From NCBI RefSeq assembly GCF_003086295.3, contig NC_092047.1, forward strand, positions 115,007,323 through 115,071,322: a DNA stretch of 64,000 nucleotides, in the 5' to 3' direction. Every line of letters begins with the position of its first letter. Position 1 is the stretch's first letter. A program made the translations under genes and the position numbers. This document shows, in pieces, positions 51,676-63,117 of this stretch. The notes below the pieces were generated by a model. That model had not been told where the DNA came from, did no database searches, and saw only the letters and a list, made by a program, of their open reading frames with translations. This DNA is from Arachis hypogaea (lineage: Eukaryota > Streptophyta > Magnoliopsida > Fabales > Fabaceae).

Positions 51676-51980
51676 CTAATTATTGTTAGGAGGCAGATGA
51701 TCTTCCATCAAACGTTCAATTTGAGTGAAGGCTTTAGCAAATCGGTGGCCCCTTTGACATTTGTGGCTGAAATCCGGCCTCTCGTTGCCTAGCCTTTCAA
51801 AATCAATGAAGACAACAACTACAGCAAGGTTGTCGTAGAATCCTTTTTATTTGGAGTAAGAACATGAAGTAGTTGATCATATGTGAAATTTGCCATCTTT
51901 ATTATTGCTGCCTTCTGAGCTTCTTTAATAAGTCTCATTGCAATAATTTCATTTCTTAGATAGAATTTTGTGTATAGATA
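51676..51980 (-). pseudogene. Fragment resembling a protein phosphatase 2C C-terminus
   Basis: On the - strand one frame reads AMRLIKEAQKAA and MANFTYDQLLHVL. After a one-base frame change near 51848 the next frame reads GFYDNLAVVVVFIDFERLG and stays open to a TAA/TAG region at 51676-51678. The order (RLIKEA...AA..., then DNLAVVVVFID) resembles the last part of clade D plant PP2C proteins, where DDITVVVVFLD-like strands end the domain. The frameshift and absence of the upstream catalytic part point to a relic. The assignment is tentative. Confidence 0.35.
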
Positions 51981-52559
51981 TAATTTTTTTTTAAAATATG
52001 TATATATTAATTTGAATCTTCTAACATGGAAAAGAATGGAAAAATGACTAAATTTATTAAATACAAAAAGAGTACTAAAAAAGAGTATTGATAAAGTATT
52101 AAATTTTAACACATATATTTAAGTTTTTTTTTTTAATTATAGTAAAAAAATATTAAAATAATATAATTTATAAAGATATAAATTCATGTCTTTTTAAATA
52201 ATTTTTATTTAAATATAATTTTAAATAATGTACTCAAAACAATATTTATTTTATTATAATTTATTTTAATATAAATTTATCAAATATAAATTATATTAAC
52301 ATTAACTCACTTTTTATTAAAATCAAATTTGTAAGATCAATTTAATATAAATTTCTATTTGCAAATTTTAATCCAAACACAATAAAAAAACGTAATTACA
52401 TATGGCATACCTTGATGACTTAGCACCAATTTAATTCTCATCAACAAGAAGAATATTATGAAAGATAGATTACAAGAAGATTATCTTTTTAAGATTTTAA
52501 TTCATACACTTAGTACGAAATTATAAAAGTTGCATAAACATACAAAAAGAAAAAGTATG
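51981..52559. other. AT-rich intergenic DNA
   Basis: Nothing supported. Confidence 0.45.
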
Positions 52560-53630
52560 TACTTATGATCATTGTTAGTACAATTCAATAAATATTTTTT
52601 AAAAAATTTTTTTATTTTTTTAAAAAATATATTTATTGAGTTATTACATCTTATATACAATGTACTTCCTATGTACTCCTACTAAAAAATTACAATGATA
52701 AACTTATATCTATTATTGATAAAAAAAATCTAGATACATGTATGAATGATCTGAATTGGATATACTTACATATGCACCAACAACACGGATCCATCCTTTT
52801 AGCTTGAAACCAACGAACAAAACAACTATTCCCAATGTTTGAAATGTATATGATTCTCCTTAATGGGGCACCGATTAAGCAGCTAGAGCCTCTGTTTACT
52901 ATTTCCTGGAGTATGATTCCTTGTGTTTCTCGTCACAATTTCTTTGAACAGTTCTTCCATTGCATTGATAGATCAACCAAGGGTGTCATCCGTAAGATTC
53001 TTTTATTGGTCAATTTCGACTGCATGTTGTGAATTATACTAGATCAAAAATAGACGCATATTATATTATATATCTACTTAAATAGTAATTTTGCTTATTT
53101 ATTTTTGTATTAAATTTAACAAGTCTGTACTTATCATCATTGTTAGTACAATTCAATAAATATTTTTTAAAAGGATTTTTCATTCTTTTAAAAAAATATA
53201 TTTGTTGAGTTATTGCATCTTATATATCATATACTCCCTATGTACTCTTACTAAAAAAATTACAATAATAAACTTATATCTATTATTGATAAAAAAAATC
53301 TAGATAACATGTATGAATGATCTGAATTGGTTATACTTACATATGCACCAACAGCACGGATCCATCTTTTTGCTTGAAACCAATGACAAAATGGCTGTCA
53401 CTGATGTTTGCAATGTGAAGGATTCTCCTGAATATGGCACCGATTAAGTAGCTAGAGCCTCTATTTACTATTCCCTGGAGTATGATACCGATTAAGTAGC
53501 TAGAGCCTCTGTTTACTATTCCCTGGAGTATGATTCTTTGTGTTCCTCGTTACAACTTCTTTGAACAGTTCCTCCATTGCATTGATAGATCTACCAAGGG
53601 TGTCATCCGTAAGATCTTTTTGTTGGTCAG
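52560..53630. repeat. Tandem duplication of a 450-500-bp segment
   Basis: Copy 1 (52560-53013) and copy 2 (53127-53630) share long stretches in the same order, from ATCATTGTTAGTACAATTC to CAAGGGTGTCATCCGTAAGA, with scattered substitutions. Copy 2 has an extra 48-bp internal tandem repeat (53439-53486 and 53487-53534). On the - strand parts of each copy are open and end at a GTAAGT-type donor, suggesting exon-like material (copy 2: FVIGFKQKDGSVLL). I do not recognise the protein. The gypsy element inserted exactly at the end of copy 2. Confidence 0.7.
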
Positions 53631-54012
53631 TGTACAAGATGTCTCTGGTACGGGTTGAAGGGTGGATCGGGAACCTGCGAGCAAGACTGAAGCCGGGTCG
53701 CTTGGCTGGAGCAATGGGGGGAGGTACCTGCAAAGACACTCCAACGCTCAAATCAGAATAGATCTAAGAGGTGTAAGGTGTGTGGAATGAATGAATACCT
53801 GGAGGGACTTGGGTCCTTTATTTATAGGTGGTGATGAGTATTTTATCTTATCTTATCTTATCCGGTTAAGATAAGATGGACGAATGAATTTGAAAGTTGG
53901 TTAGGGGCTCAGGGCCGGTTTTAGGGCCTTTTGAGCGAGGTGCGGGTCGGGCCCGAGGTGCCGGGTTCGGGCGTAGTCCCGGGTCTGGGATCTGTGGTTA
54001 GGAGCCGTAACA
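53631..54012 (-). repeat. 3' LTR of the gypsy element
   Basis: 382 bp, matching the 5' LTR except for about twelve substitutions and a 3-bp gap. The same TATA-type motif lies at 53828-53815. It is preceded on the - strand by the purine-rich GCGGGGGCAAC, the likely plus-strand primer. Confidence 0.92.
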
Positions 54013-54255
54013 GTTGCCCCCGCAGCGGGAGAGCAAGCGAGGTCGGTCTGTCGCTGGGAGATATTTGTATTCGAAAGTCGATTAGAAGTTCCAGAGGGCC
54101 GGTTTTAGGCCTTCCCTGATAGAGAGGCGGGTCGGGACCGAGGTGCCGGGTTTGGGTCCACATTGGGTCCGGGATTCATGGGCTGGATCCGTAACAGTTG
54201 GTTGCCCCCGCAGCGGGAGAGCGAGTGAGGTCGGTCTGGCGCTGGAAGGTGTGGT
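53931..54255. repeat. Duplicated LTR-edge and purine-tract junction
   Basis: The block GCGGGTCGGGCCCGAGGTGC ... CCGTAACAGTTGCCCCCGC ... GAGGTCGGTCTG (53941 to about 54060) recurs, diverged, at about 54126-54245. The outer copy is the real 3' LTR edge and its purine tract. The inner copy sits inside the element, about 185 bp away. Confidence 0.75.
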
Positions 54256-54975
54256 TTTTGACCGCGGGTTAGGTCTTTTTCCACGGGCGTTCGTTTGTTT
54301 CTTTGGAGGGAGATCGGTGTCTCGGCCTCGGCTTGCTTTTGGAGGGCTCGTCTAACCGTTTTGGTTTTGACGTGACTCTTCCGAGCCTACTGCGTCCGTT
54401 GCGTTCTTCGAGGCATGTTTTATTGGCTTCTTTTCCTGAGGGGGTATTTAATGCGAGGGGGCGTTTTCCTCTTTTGCCCCTACGATCCTATCCTTGCTTA
54501 GGGTTAGTTTGTGTCTTTTCACCCCTCCTTTTTGTAATCGTTTTTGCTTTTTAATTGAGTTCTCTTTTTCATTTTTTCTTTTTCGTTCTTCCTTCTGAAA
54601 AATCTTCTTTCTTCTCTGTGAAATTGTTCTCTTGGCGTTTGCTTGCTGCTCCTGCTATCAAAGCTTTTTCCCAGATTACCTTCTGCATTATCAGGTTGGC
54701 GTGCTTCGCTTTTTCTTCTTTTTGTTTTATGGTGTATCTGTTTGTTCTGTTTCTTCCATGCATTGCTCTGTTTATTTCCTTTGTTGCTTTCGTTTTTGGA
54801 CCGTGTTTTGTGTTTTGGGAGGTAGTTTTCGAGTCTTTGGAGGGGCTGAGTGTGGTTGTGTTTGGTTAACAGTGGCGGTGCACCACCGTGTTGGATTAGC
54901 AGTAGTGGTAGGTTTTTGTTCTTGCTTTTGCGTAGGGTTGTTAGGCTGATGGTGGTGCTCCTCCGTGTTTTAGGT

Positions 54976-56751
54976 ATGCATCGGCGGAGAAATGAGGGTG
55001 TTGGTGCTCCCGTAGCTCCCTCCAGGGGCGTCCCCGCTCGCTATACTTGGGTGACTAGCGACGTGTGGGGCGTTCCGTCACGGATGACGGAGGCCGATCT
55101 TCAACGCCTTCGTGATCAGGGGGCGATTTGTGGCGGCGGTGAGATGGAGCGGCAGTATGAGCTTGCCCTTCCAGATGTCGACGAGCGTGTTTGTTATTTA
55201 AATCTTCATTCGCCCACTGTTCCGGACTGGATGTGGGTTTACGAGTCGATGTTCACTCGGCTCGGCGTACGGTTTCCTTTCTCGCCGTTTGTTCAGGATT
55301 TGCTGAGTCGGTGTTCCGTGGCGCCGTCTCAGCTTCATCCGAATAGTTGGGCTGCTGTGCGGTCTTTTGAATTGGTGTGCCGGTATCTCGACCTTCCGGC
55401 TTCTGTTCCTGTTTTTCTTTTTCTCTTCTTATGCACTCTCTCGACTAAGGAAGGGAAGCATAAGAAGGGATATATGTCATTCCGTGCTCAGCCTCATCAC
55501 CAAATTTTTGGGTTATTTGAGGATTCCTTTCATGGTTTCAAAAGGGAGTATTTTAAGGTGCGCCCTGTCTAGGGGCATCATCCGTTTTGGCTGTCGCCAG
55601 AGGGCGTACGCCGATTTCTGACATACTGGAATTTCCGTGCTGGCCCGTTGGTTCTGACTAAGTTCACCTATGATTGTTTGTCCCAGGAGGATAAGGATGT
55701 TGCCAACGTCTTGTGGCATTTGTTTGGCGAGCGTCCGTTGAACCCTCGGGATGTCATGGGGGATCCCGAGGCTTGTCGGGCGTATATTGGTGTGTGTCTT
55801 GTTCCTTTCCTGATTTTTTATGTTTTGTTTTTCCGGCTTTATAACTTGATTTTTCTTTGGTTTCTTTCAGTTGAGATGGCTGGTGGGCTGACTTCTCTGG
55901 CTAGGTTAAAGGCAGCGATGGGTCGGGAGGAGGGATCTTCGTCTCCTTCTACCCCTGTCTCCAATCCTGCCGTGGATTCTCAGCCGGTTTCTCAAGAGAT
56001 GATTTCCTCGGGTGCGCGGGCCGACGCTCAAGTTTCTCCTGGTCCTGCGAACTCTCCTGAAGTCGTCATGGTGACGGCTGCTGATGCTTCTCGGGAGAGA
56101 AAAAGGCCTGAGGACCCGAGCAGCGAGACTTTCAAGGAGGAGGGTTTGGTGCCTAGTGTGATGGACCGTCGTTTTGATGCCCCGGGTTTTATCGATCAAC
56201 ACTTGATGCCTGGTACGGAGCCGTTTTTTGATGGTTGCGATGTTTCGTTCCAGGCCAAGTCGGTGTATCGTGCCCTCCTTTGGTCTGCTGTCATTGTTCG
56301 GAAGGCTGAGCCTGTGATGGCTCAAGTTGGTTTGTTGGATAAGAAACTCCGTCATTCGCAGGCCGAGATGGTTAAGCTGAAGGAGAAGCTTGAGGCTGCC
56401 GAGATTGCGAGGGAGAAGGCGGTGAAGTCTTCTGAGGAAGCCGGGGCAGAGATTCTCCGGCTTTCCGAGGTTGAGACTTCACTTCTTTCTCAACTGGGTG
56501 AGGAGCGGCAAAAGGCTTCTGATGCGGGTTCCCAGGCTGCCGTGCTTCTCGGTGAGTCGGAGGCTCTGAAGGCCGAGGTTGTTGCCTTGAAGAGGGAGAA
56601 AACGGAGTTGCTGGCTGATGCTAAGGATGCGATTACCGCTACTGAGGAGACGATGAAGGCACAAGCCCTGGTGTTGGCTCCGAGTGTGGATGTGTCCGTG
56701 ATGGGGGCTTTCAAGACCGTTCGTGATGGCCAGATAGTCGACCTCGAGTAG
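54976..56751 (+). pseudogene. Antisense gypsy-associated gene, coiled-coil protein with one intron and one stop
   Basis: It lies between pol and the 3' LTR, on the strand opposite to gag-pol. ATG at 54976 opens a frame of the plant putative gypsy-type transposon protein family (SRMTEADLQRLRDQGAI, then WMWVYESMFTRLGVRFPFS and GHHPFWLSPEGVRRFLTYWN). One in-frame TAG interrupts it at 55570-55572. An 81-bp intron (55790-55870, GTGTGT...TTTCAG) joins RAYI to VEMAGGLTSLARLKAAMG and keeps the frame. The C-terminal third (from about 56320) is a long predicted coiled coil rich in Glu, Lys, Ala and Leu. The stop is at 56749-56751. Antisense extra ORFs are known in Tat-lineage elements; their function is unknown. 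Its own promoter is not evident, but a pyrimidine-rich leader lies at 54480-54800. Confidence 0.75.
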
Positions 56752-56868
56752 CTTTATCTCTTGTAATTTTGAATTTTTGCTTTTAGACTTGGATTGTTTT
56801 TTGGATATTTTGGTTTGGCCGTGGGCCGTGTAACCGTGACCACGTGATTTTGGATTTCGTTTAATGAA

Positions 56869-56990
56869 TTTTTCGGCCGTTCGGGTCTTTGTATAATCCG
56901 TTTTAAGGTTTTTTCGGCCGTTCGGGCCTTTGTATATTCCGTTTTAAGGTTCTTTCGGCCGTTCGGGCCTTTGTATATTCCGTTTTAAGC
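56869..56990. repeat. 41-bp tandem repeat, three copies, in the gypsy 3' region
   Basis: TTTCGGCCGTTCGGG..CTTTGTATA.TCCGTTTTAAG is repeated three times with period 41 (TCGGCCG at 56873, 56914 and 56955). It lies between the convergent ends of the antisense gene and pol. Tandem repeats in this place are common in Tat elements. Confidence 0.85.
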
Positions 56991-57309
56991 TATTCCGTTT
57001 GTGTTTTTATTTGTTCCCTCGGGCCGTCGTTTGGTCGGGTTTTTCGTGGATATCCGTGTGTTGGGCCTGGGGGGTGATCAGTCCACCGGTCGTGGCCGTG
57101 TTTTTGTGCCGTATTTGGGACACTTAGAAAAATAGAAATAGCTTTTAATGGAATTTTTATTGATGGTTGGGCCTCGTTAAAACCCTCCATCTTTGGGGGG
57201 AAAGAGTACCCGGGTTTGATACTTAAGAAAAAAAAATTTAAAATTTAAAATTCAAGAGTCATGGAACATAAATGAATAGAGGACAAGGGGGTGACCTAGT
57301 GAGGTTGGC

Positions 57310-60300
57310 CTAAGTGTAGTATCGCCGTAAATTGGCGGCGTTCCAGGTCCTTGGGATTTCATCGCCGTTAAGCCGTTCGAGTTTGTATGCTCCCTTTTCG
57401 ATTACCGACTTGACTCTGTATGGTTCTTCCTAGTTGGGAGTGAGTTTCCCTTCTCCTGGGGTCGGGGAACCGATGTCGTTTCGTCGTAGGACAAGGTCGT
57501 CGGTTGCGAATTCTCGTCGGACGACGCCATGGTTGTATCTTAAGCTGATTCTCTATTTTAGGGCTAGCTCTTTGATATGAGCTATACTTCTTTCTTCGTC
57601 AATGAGGTCTCGTTCTGCTTCCTCGTCGTTACCGCCGACCGTTTTCCTGGGGCTTGGGTCTCGGATTTCTACTGGGATGACTGCCTCCACATCGTATGTT
57701 AATCGGAAGGGTGTTTCTCCTGTGGTCGTTTGCGGTGTGGTTCGGTATGACCATAGGACCGACCCGAGTTCGTCGGCCCACAGTCCTTTGGCTTCGTCGA
57801 GCCGCTTCTTGAGTCTTTTGACGATTATTTTGTTCGCGGATTCCACCTGTCCGTTTGTTTGGGGGTGTTCTACCGAGCTGAATCGGTGAGATACGCGTAG
57901 CCCTTCTAAGAATTCTCTGAATTTTTTGTCAGCAAATTGGGTTCCGTTGTCCGAGATAACGGTCTCGGGGATCCCAAATCGGGTGATGATATGTCGCCAG
58001 AGGAATTTTCGGCATTGGGTAGCCGTTATGGAGGCTAAGGGTTCGGCTTCGATCCATTTGGTGTAATAGTCTATGGCGACGATGAGATACCTGAGTTGGC
58101 CGGGTGCCGTAGGGAAGGGCCCGACGAGGTCGATACCTCAGGTGCCGAATGGCCGTTCTGCCGATATGATGCTGAGCTGGTGAGGGGCGGCTTGGTGGAT
58201 ATTGGCGTGCCTTTGGCATTTGTCGCAGCTTTTGACTATTTGTATGGAATCCCGGATAACTGTGGGCCAGAAGTAACCTGCCCGGATGACTTTTTGGGCC
58301 AATGTTTTGCCTCCGACGTGGTGGCCGCAGCAACCTTCGTGGATTTCGCGGAGTATGTACTCCGTGTTCTCGGGTTCGACGCATTTGAGCAGGGGTTGCG
58401 AGAATCCGCGTTTGTATAGCTGTCCTGCGATAATGGTATAGTTGGCGGCTTCCCTTTTTATTCGTTTTCCCTCTTTGGGGTCTGGTGGCAGTATTCCGTC
58501 GAGGAGGTATTGTAGGATAGGGTAGGTCCAAGATCCCTGCTTTGAGAATGTCAGATGAGCGTTGGTCGTTGTAGACACGGAGGGTGACTTAACGACTTCC
58601 TGGATTAGCGATTTGTTACCGTGTCCGGGTTTGGTACTGGCTAGCTTGGAAAGTAGATCTGCCCTGGCATTTCGTTCCCTAGGAACGTGCTGTATGGTAA
58701 CGTGCTCGAATCCTTCTTTTAGTTTTTTTACCTTGGCGAGGTATTGTTGGAGTAGGGGATCTCGTGTCTGGTAGTCTCTGTTAATTTGGGAATTGACTAC
58801 CTGTGAATCGGTATTTACTTCTAGGACCTTTGCTCCAACTTCCCGGGCTAAGGATAGGCCTACCAAGAGGGCCTCGTATTCTGCCTGGTTGTTTGAGACT
58901 GGGAATTCGTATCGTACTGACTGTTCGATCACGACTCCGTTTTGGCTTTCGTGAATGACTCCGGCGCCTCCGGAAGTGATGTTCGAGGAGCCGTCAACGT
59001 GTAGTTTCCATGATTCGGGGGTGGAGTCTCCTGGTGTCATTTCAGCGATAAAGTCGGCCATGGCTTGTGCTTTGATCGCATATCGGGGTTCAAACTTGAT
59101 ATCGAACTGGGATAGTTCGATGGACCATGCTATCATTCTGCCCGCTAGGTCGGGTTTTTGTAGTACCTGCTTGACCGCTTGGTCGGTTCGAACCGTCACG
59201 GAATGAGCCTGGAAGTATTGTCGTAGGCGCCGGGAGGCTGTAAGGAGTGCGTAAGCTAGCTTTTCTATGCGTGAGTAGCGAGCTTCCGCGTCCTGTAAGA
59301 CTTTGCTTATGAAGTATATGGGTTTTTGATCTTTTTTCTCGTTTTCACGGATTAGTGCCGCTTCGAGTGCTTCCTCCGTTATGGAGAGGTATAGGTAGAG
59401 TGTTTCCCCTGTCTGGGGTTTGGCGAGGATTGGTGGTTCCGCTAGGGCTCTCTTGAAGTGTTGGAAAGCTTCTTCGCATTCCATCTCTCATTTGAAAGGG
59501 GCCCCTTTTTTCATTAGTTTGAAGAAGGGGATCGCCTTTTGAGCCGATGCCCCGAGAAAGCGTGATAACGCTGTCAATCGGCCGGTGAGCTTTTGGATGT
59601 CTTTAAGGTTTTTTGGGCTCTTCATTTCGAGGATGGTGCGGCATTTTTCCAGGTTTGCTTCAACTCCGCGTTGCGTGATCATGAAGCCGAGGAACTTCCC
59701 TGCCTCCATCCCGAAGGCACATTTTGCCGGGTCGAGTCTCATTTGGTGCTGTCGTAGGGTGTTCATTACGACCTTGAGGTCGTCGGTGAGTTGTTCGCCG
59801 GATTTGGTCTTGACGAGCATGTCGTCTATGTAGACTTCTAGCTTGCTTCCGGAAATATTTTGAAATATTTTGTTGACAAGTCTTTGATAGGTGGCTCCTG
59901 CGTTTTTCAGGCCGAAGGGCATTACTGTGTAGTAGTATGTCCCGTCGGGAGTGATGAACGCTGTTTTTTCTTCGTCTGGTCGGTGCATCGGGATCTGGTT
60001 GTAGCCGGAATACGCGTCCATGAAGCTGAGGTATCGGTGGCCGGATGCGGCATCTACTAACCCGTCGATGTTTGGTAAGGGAAATACGTCCTTTGGGCAG
60101 GCTTTGTTGAGGTCCGTGTAGTCGACGCACATTCGCCATTTCCCGTTATATTTTTTCACTAGTACGACGTTGGCTAGCCATGTCGTCTAGGGGAGTTCTC
60201 TGATGAAGTTAGCTTCGAGTAGGGCTTTAACTTGCATTTTTCCCTCGGCGGCTCGGTCTGATGACATTTTTCGTCTCCTTTGTGCCACTGGTTTAGCTTT

Positions 60301-62688
60301 GGGGTTCACGGCTAGCCGGTGGGACATTAGGTCGGGATTTATTCCCGGCATGTCTGCTGGTGTGAATGCGAACAGGTCTCTATTTCGTTTCAGGAGTTGG
60401 GAGACTTCTTCTTTGAGATCATATGGGCGGTTCCTATTAATGAAGGTGTATTCATCTTTGGTTGGCCCTATTTGTAGCTTTTCCATATCTCCTTCTGGTT
60501 CTGGCCTGGGTTGGCCGTCTTGTCGGGCGTCCAGATCGGCTAGGAATACCCCGGCCGCATCTCGGGATTTCTTCCTTAGGGCTAGGCTGGTGTTGTCGCA
60601 TTTGGCTGTGACTTCTCGGTCCCCGTGGATGGTACCGACGGAGCCGTCGTTGGTTCTGAACTTCATAAGGAGGTATTTGGTAAAGATGACTGCGGAGAAG
60701 TCATTGATTGTTTTCCTTCCGATAATCACGTTATAGGCTGTGGAGTCTTTTAGGACTACGAATTCAGATAGGATTGTCTTCTTCTGGCTGCTCGTTCCTA
60801 TGGCGATGGGAAGTGTGATTGAGCCATCTGGTTTGAGAAAGTTGTCTCCGAGTCCCGTGACGCCGTTGCGGTGTGTTTGGAGGTTATCGTTGTGGAGCCC
60901 AAGTTTATCGAAAGCTCCTCGGAAAAGAATGTTTGAGTCTGCCCCGGTGTCTACCAGTATCCTTCGCACCAGTCCTGTTCCGATTCTAGCCGAGATGACG
61001 AAAGGGGCGTCCTCGGCCGAGGTGCCGTGCTGGCAATCCTCTGGTAAGTAGGTTATCGTGTTGTCGGCCGCAACGGTTGGGGTTTGGTTTCTGACAGCCA
61101 TTACTTTGAGATCTTTTTTCATCGTTAGTTTTGACTTATTTGATACGTCCTTGCCTGTGATGACGTTTACTATGATGGTCGGGTCTTCCTCCGGGCTTTT
61201 CCTGGGGGGTTGCTTTTGGGTTCTTGGGTTACGCCCTTCTCTCTCCGGCGACCTGTCTCTTTCCGCGCGTCTTGGTTCTATGATGATTTTGGTAAATTAT
61301 GGGAGTTTGCCGTCTCGTATGGCTTGTTCGAGGGCGTCTTTAAGGTCAAAACAATCTTGTGTTTTGTGACCGTAACCCCGGTGGTAGTCGCAGTAGTGGG
61401 TTTTGTTGCCTCCCGTCCTTTCCTTGAGTTGTCGGGCTTTTGGAATGATGCCTCGATCTGCTATTTGGTGGTATATCTCGGTAATTGGTGCTGTCAGGGG
61501 CGTGTAATTAGAGAATTTTCCAATTCTTGGCGGTCGGCTTGTATTTGTCGGTCTGGGGTGGTCTCTTTGATTCTCTCTGGGTGGTGGGTTTTGGCGAGAA
61601 GCCGAGTTGCCGTGTTGGGTGTTGCCGTGTTGCCGTTTGTTGGCGGCGACGACCTGGCTGACTTCTTCGTCATTGATGTAATTTTTGGCGACATTCTGGA
61701 TCTCGTACATGGTCCATACTGGTTTGGTGGTGAGGTGTTTGCGAAAATCTTCGTTCATGAGTCCGTTGGTAAGGCAAAGGCTTGCGACGGAATCCGTGAG
61801 TCCGTCGACCGTCACGCATTCGTCGTTGAAGCAGTCGAGGTATTTCCTTGTGAATTCTTCTTGTTTTTGCGTGATCCCCAGTAAGCTGATGGGGTGTTTG
61901 GCTTTAGTGATTCTGGTTGTGAATTAGGCCATGAATTTTCGTGTCACATCGTGAAAACTGGCTATGGATCCGTTTGGGAGGGCGTTGAATCATTTGATCG
62001 CCGGTCCTGCTAGGGTTACCGGGAAGGCTCTGCATCGGACCGCGTCGGCCGCTCCTTCCAGGTTCATTCTGGCCTCGAAGGCCGTTAGATGTTCCTGGGG
62101 ATCTTTGGTTCCATCATACTTCATGTCGGTAGGTTTTTCGAAACCTTTGGGGAGTTTTGCTCTTAAGATTCTTTCTGTGAAGGGTGTAGCTCTCATTATT
62201 GTATGGTCGTTTCTCATGCGCTTGGTGTTTCGGTACCTCCGATCTTCGTCTGAGTAGTGTTGATGACTCGGATCTCGGGAAGCGCTGCGGTTGTGTTTTT
62301 TGTTGTATCGCCGTTCTGGCGATTTCTCGTGCCCGTGGTCGCGTGAGGCACTGCGACTGTCTCTTCTGTTGTGTCGTCGGGTTGGCGACCTACCGCGGCT
62401 AGACTTTGATCTGGAAGTTGCGTGGCTTCCGTGTTCGTTGTTGTATTTTTCTCTATTGGTCAATTTGCCTTTGAGTTCCTGGACCCGGAGGCAGAGATCC
62501 TGTATGATCTGTGCCGCTTTGTCCCTAGCTTTCTCAGGGTGTCGTTGGTCCGTGACGACGTGGTCGTTCGTGTGGTGGACAGTACTTGCTATTCTTGCTT
62601 GGTTTGTGACCTCCCGGTGTTCTGGGGTTGGGTTAAGCGGTCGGGAGTCATCCTGGCTTGAGGGGGTTTCCTCCAGGACGTCCCCCAT
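57310..62688 (-). pseudogene. Gypsy gag-pol polyprotein, one frame, eight premature stops
   Basis: From ATG at 62688 to the stop at 57310-57312 a single frame (about 1793 codons) encodes everything. Gag comes first, with a zinc-knuckle-like CDYHRGYGHKTQDC (about 61350-61405). The protease has VDTGADS (about 60950). RT has YIDDM at 59832-59818. RNase H follows, then a second archaeal-type RNase H (HVDGSSN about 58995 to ARADLLSKLAS). The integrase has an HHCC finger (about 58200-58320) and acidic residues in GIDLVG, SDNGTQF and QVESAN. No frameshift was found. In-frame stops lie at 61990, 61924, 61297, 60187, 59488, 58138, 57553 and 57430 (lowest base of each codon). Most stand where Trp or Gln is expected. 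The frame therefore cannot yield a full product as read. Confidence 0.9.
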
Positions 62689-62709
62689 CCGGCTCGGCTG
62701 GCGCAAGTT

Positions 62710-62726
62710 CCCCACAGACGGCGCCA
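62710..62726 (-). other. Primer-binding site of the gypsy element
   Basis: TGGCGCCGTCTGTGGGG lies one base inside the 5' LTR. It is complementary to a tRNA 3' end of the form ...GGCGCCA, as in other plant Tat elements. Confidence 0.85.
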
Positions 62727-62727
62727 A

Positions 62728-63112
62728 TGTACAAGATGTCTCTAGTACGGGTTGAAGGGTGGATCGGGAACCTGCGAGCAAGGCTGAAGCCGGGTCGCTT
62801 GACTGGAGCAATGGGGGGAGGTATCTGCAAAGACACTCCGACGCTCAAGTCAGAATAGATCTAAGAAGTGTAAGGTGTGTGGAATGAATGAATACCTGGA
62901 GGGACTTGGGTCCTTTATTTATAGGTGGTGATGAGTATTTTATCTTATCTTATCTTATCCGATTAAGATAAGATGGACGAATGAATTCGAAAGTTGGTTA
63001 GGGGCTCAGGAGGGCTGGTTTTAGGGCCTTTTGAGCGAGGTGCGGGTCGGGCCCGAGGTGCCGGGTTCGGGCGTAGTCCCGGGTCTGGGATCTGTGGTTC
63101 GGACCCGTAACA
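62728..63112 (-). repeat. 5' LTR of the gypsy element
   Basis: 385 bp. On the - strand it runs TGTTACGG to TTGTACA. A TATA-type CCTATAAATAAAGG lies at 62925-62912 and is the likely promoter core. A TTATC/GATAA hairpin block lies upstream of it at about 62938-62973. Confidence 0.92.
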
Positions 63113-63117
63113 GTCAG

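Larger units (their letters stand above)
53631..63112 (-). mobile_element. Ty3/gypsy retrotransposon of Tat type, 9482 bp
   Basis: Both LTRs start TGTACAAG and end GTAACA on the + strand and are flanked by the perfect 5-bp duplication GTCAG (53626-53630, 63113-63117). It reads right to left: 5' LTR, primer site, gag, protease, RT, RNase H, a second RNase H, integrase, a long 3' region with an antisense gene, purine tract, 3' LTR. The second, archaeal-type RNase H and the antisense ORF are traits of the Tat lineage. The LTRs differ by about a dozen substitutions, mostly transitions, and one 3-bp indel over about 385 bp, suggesting an insertion in the last few million years. It is GC-rich relative to its surroundings. 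Confidence 0.95.

Noticed and set aside
57929..58531. 200-codon - strand ORF overlapping integrase
   Set aside because: It is an out-of-frame shadow of gag-pol: Arg/Pro-rich, no domain.
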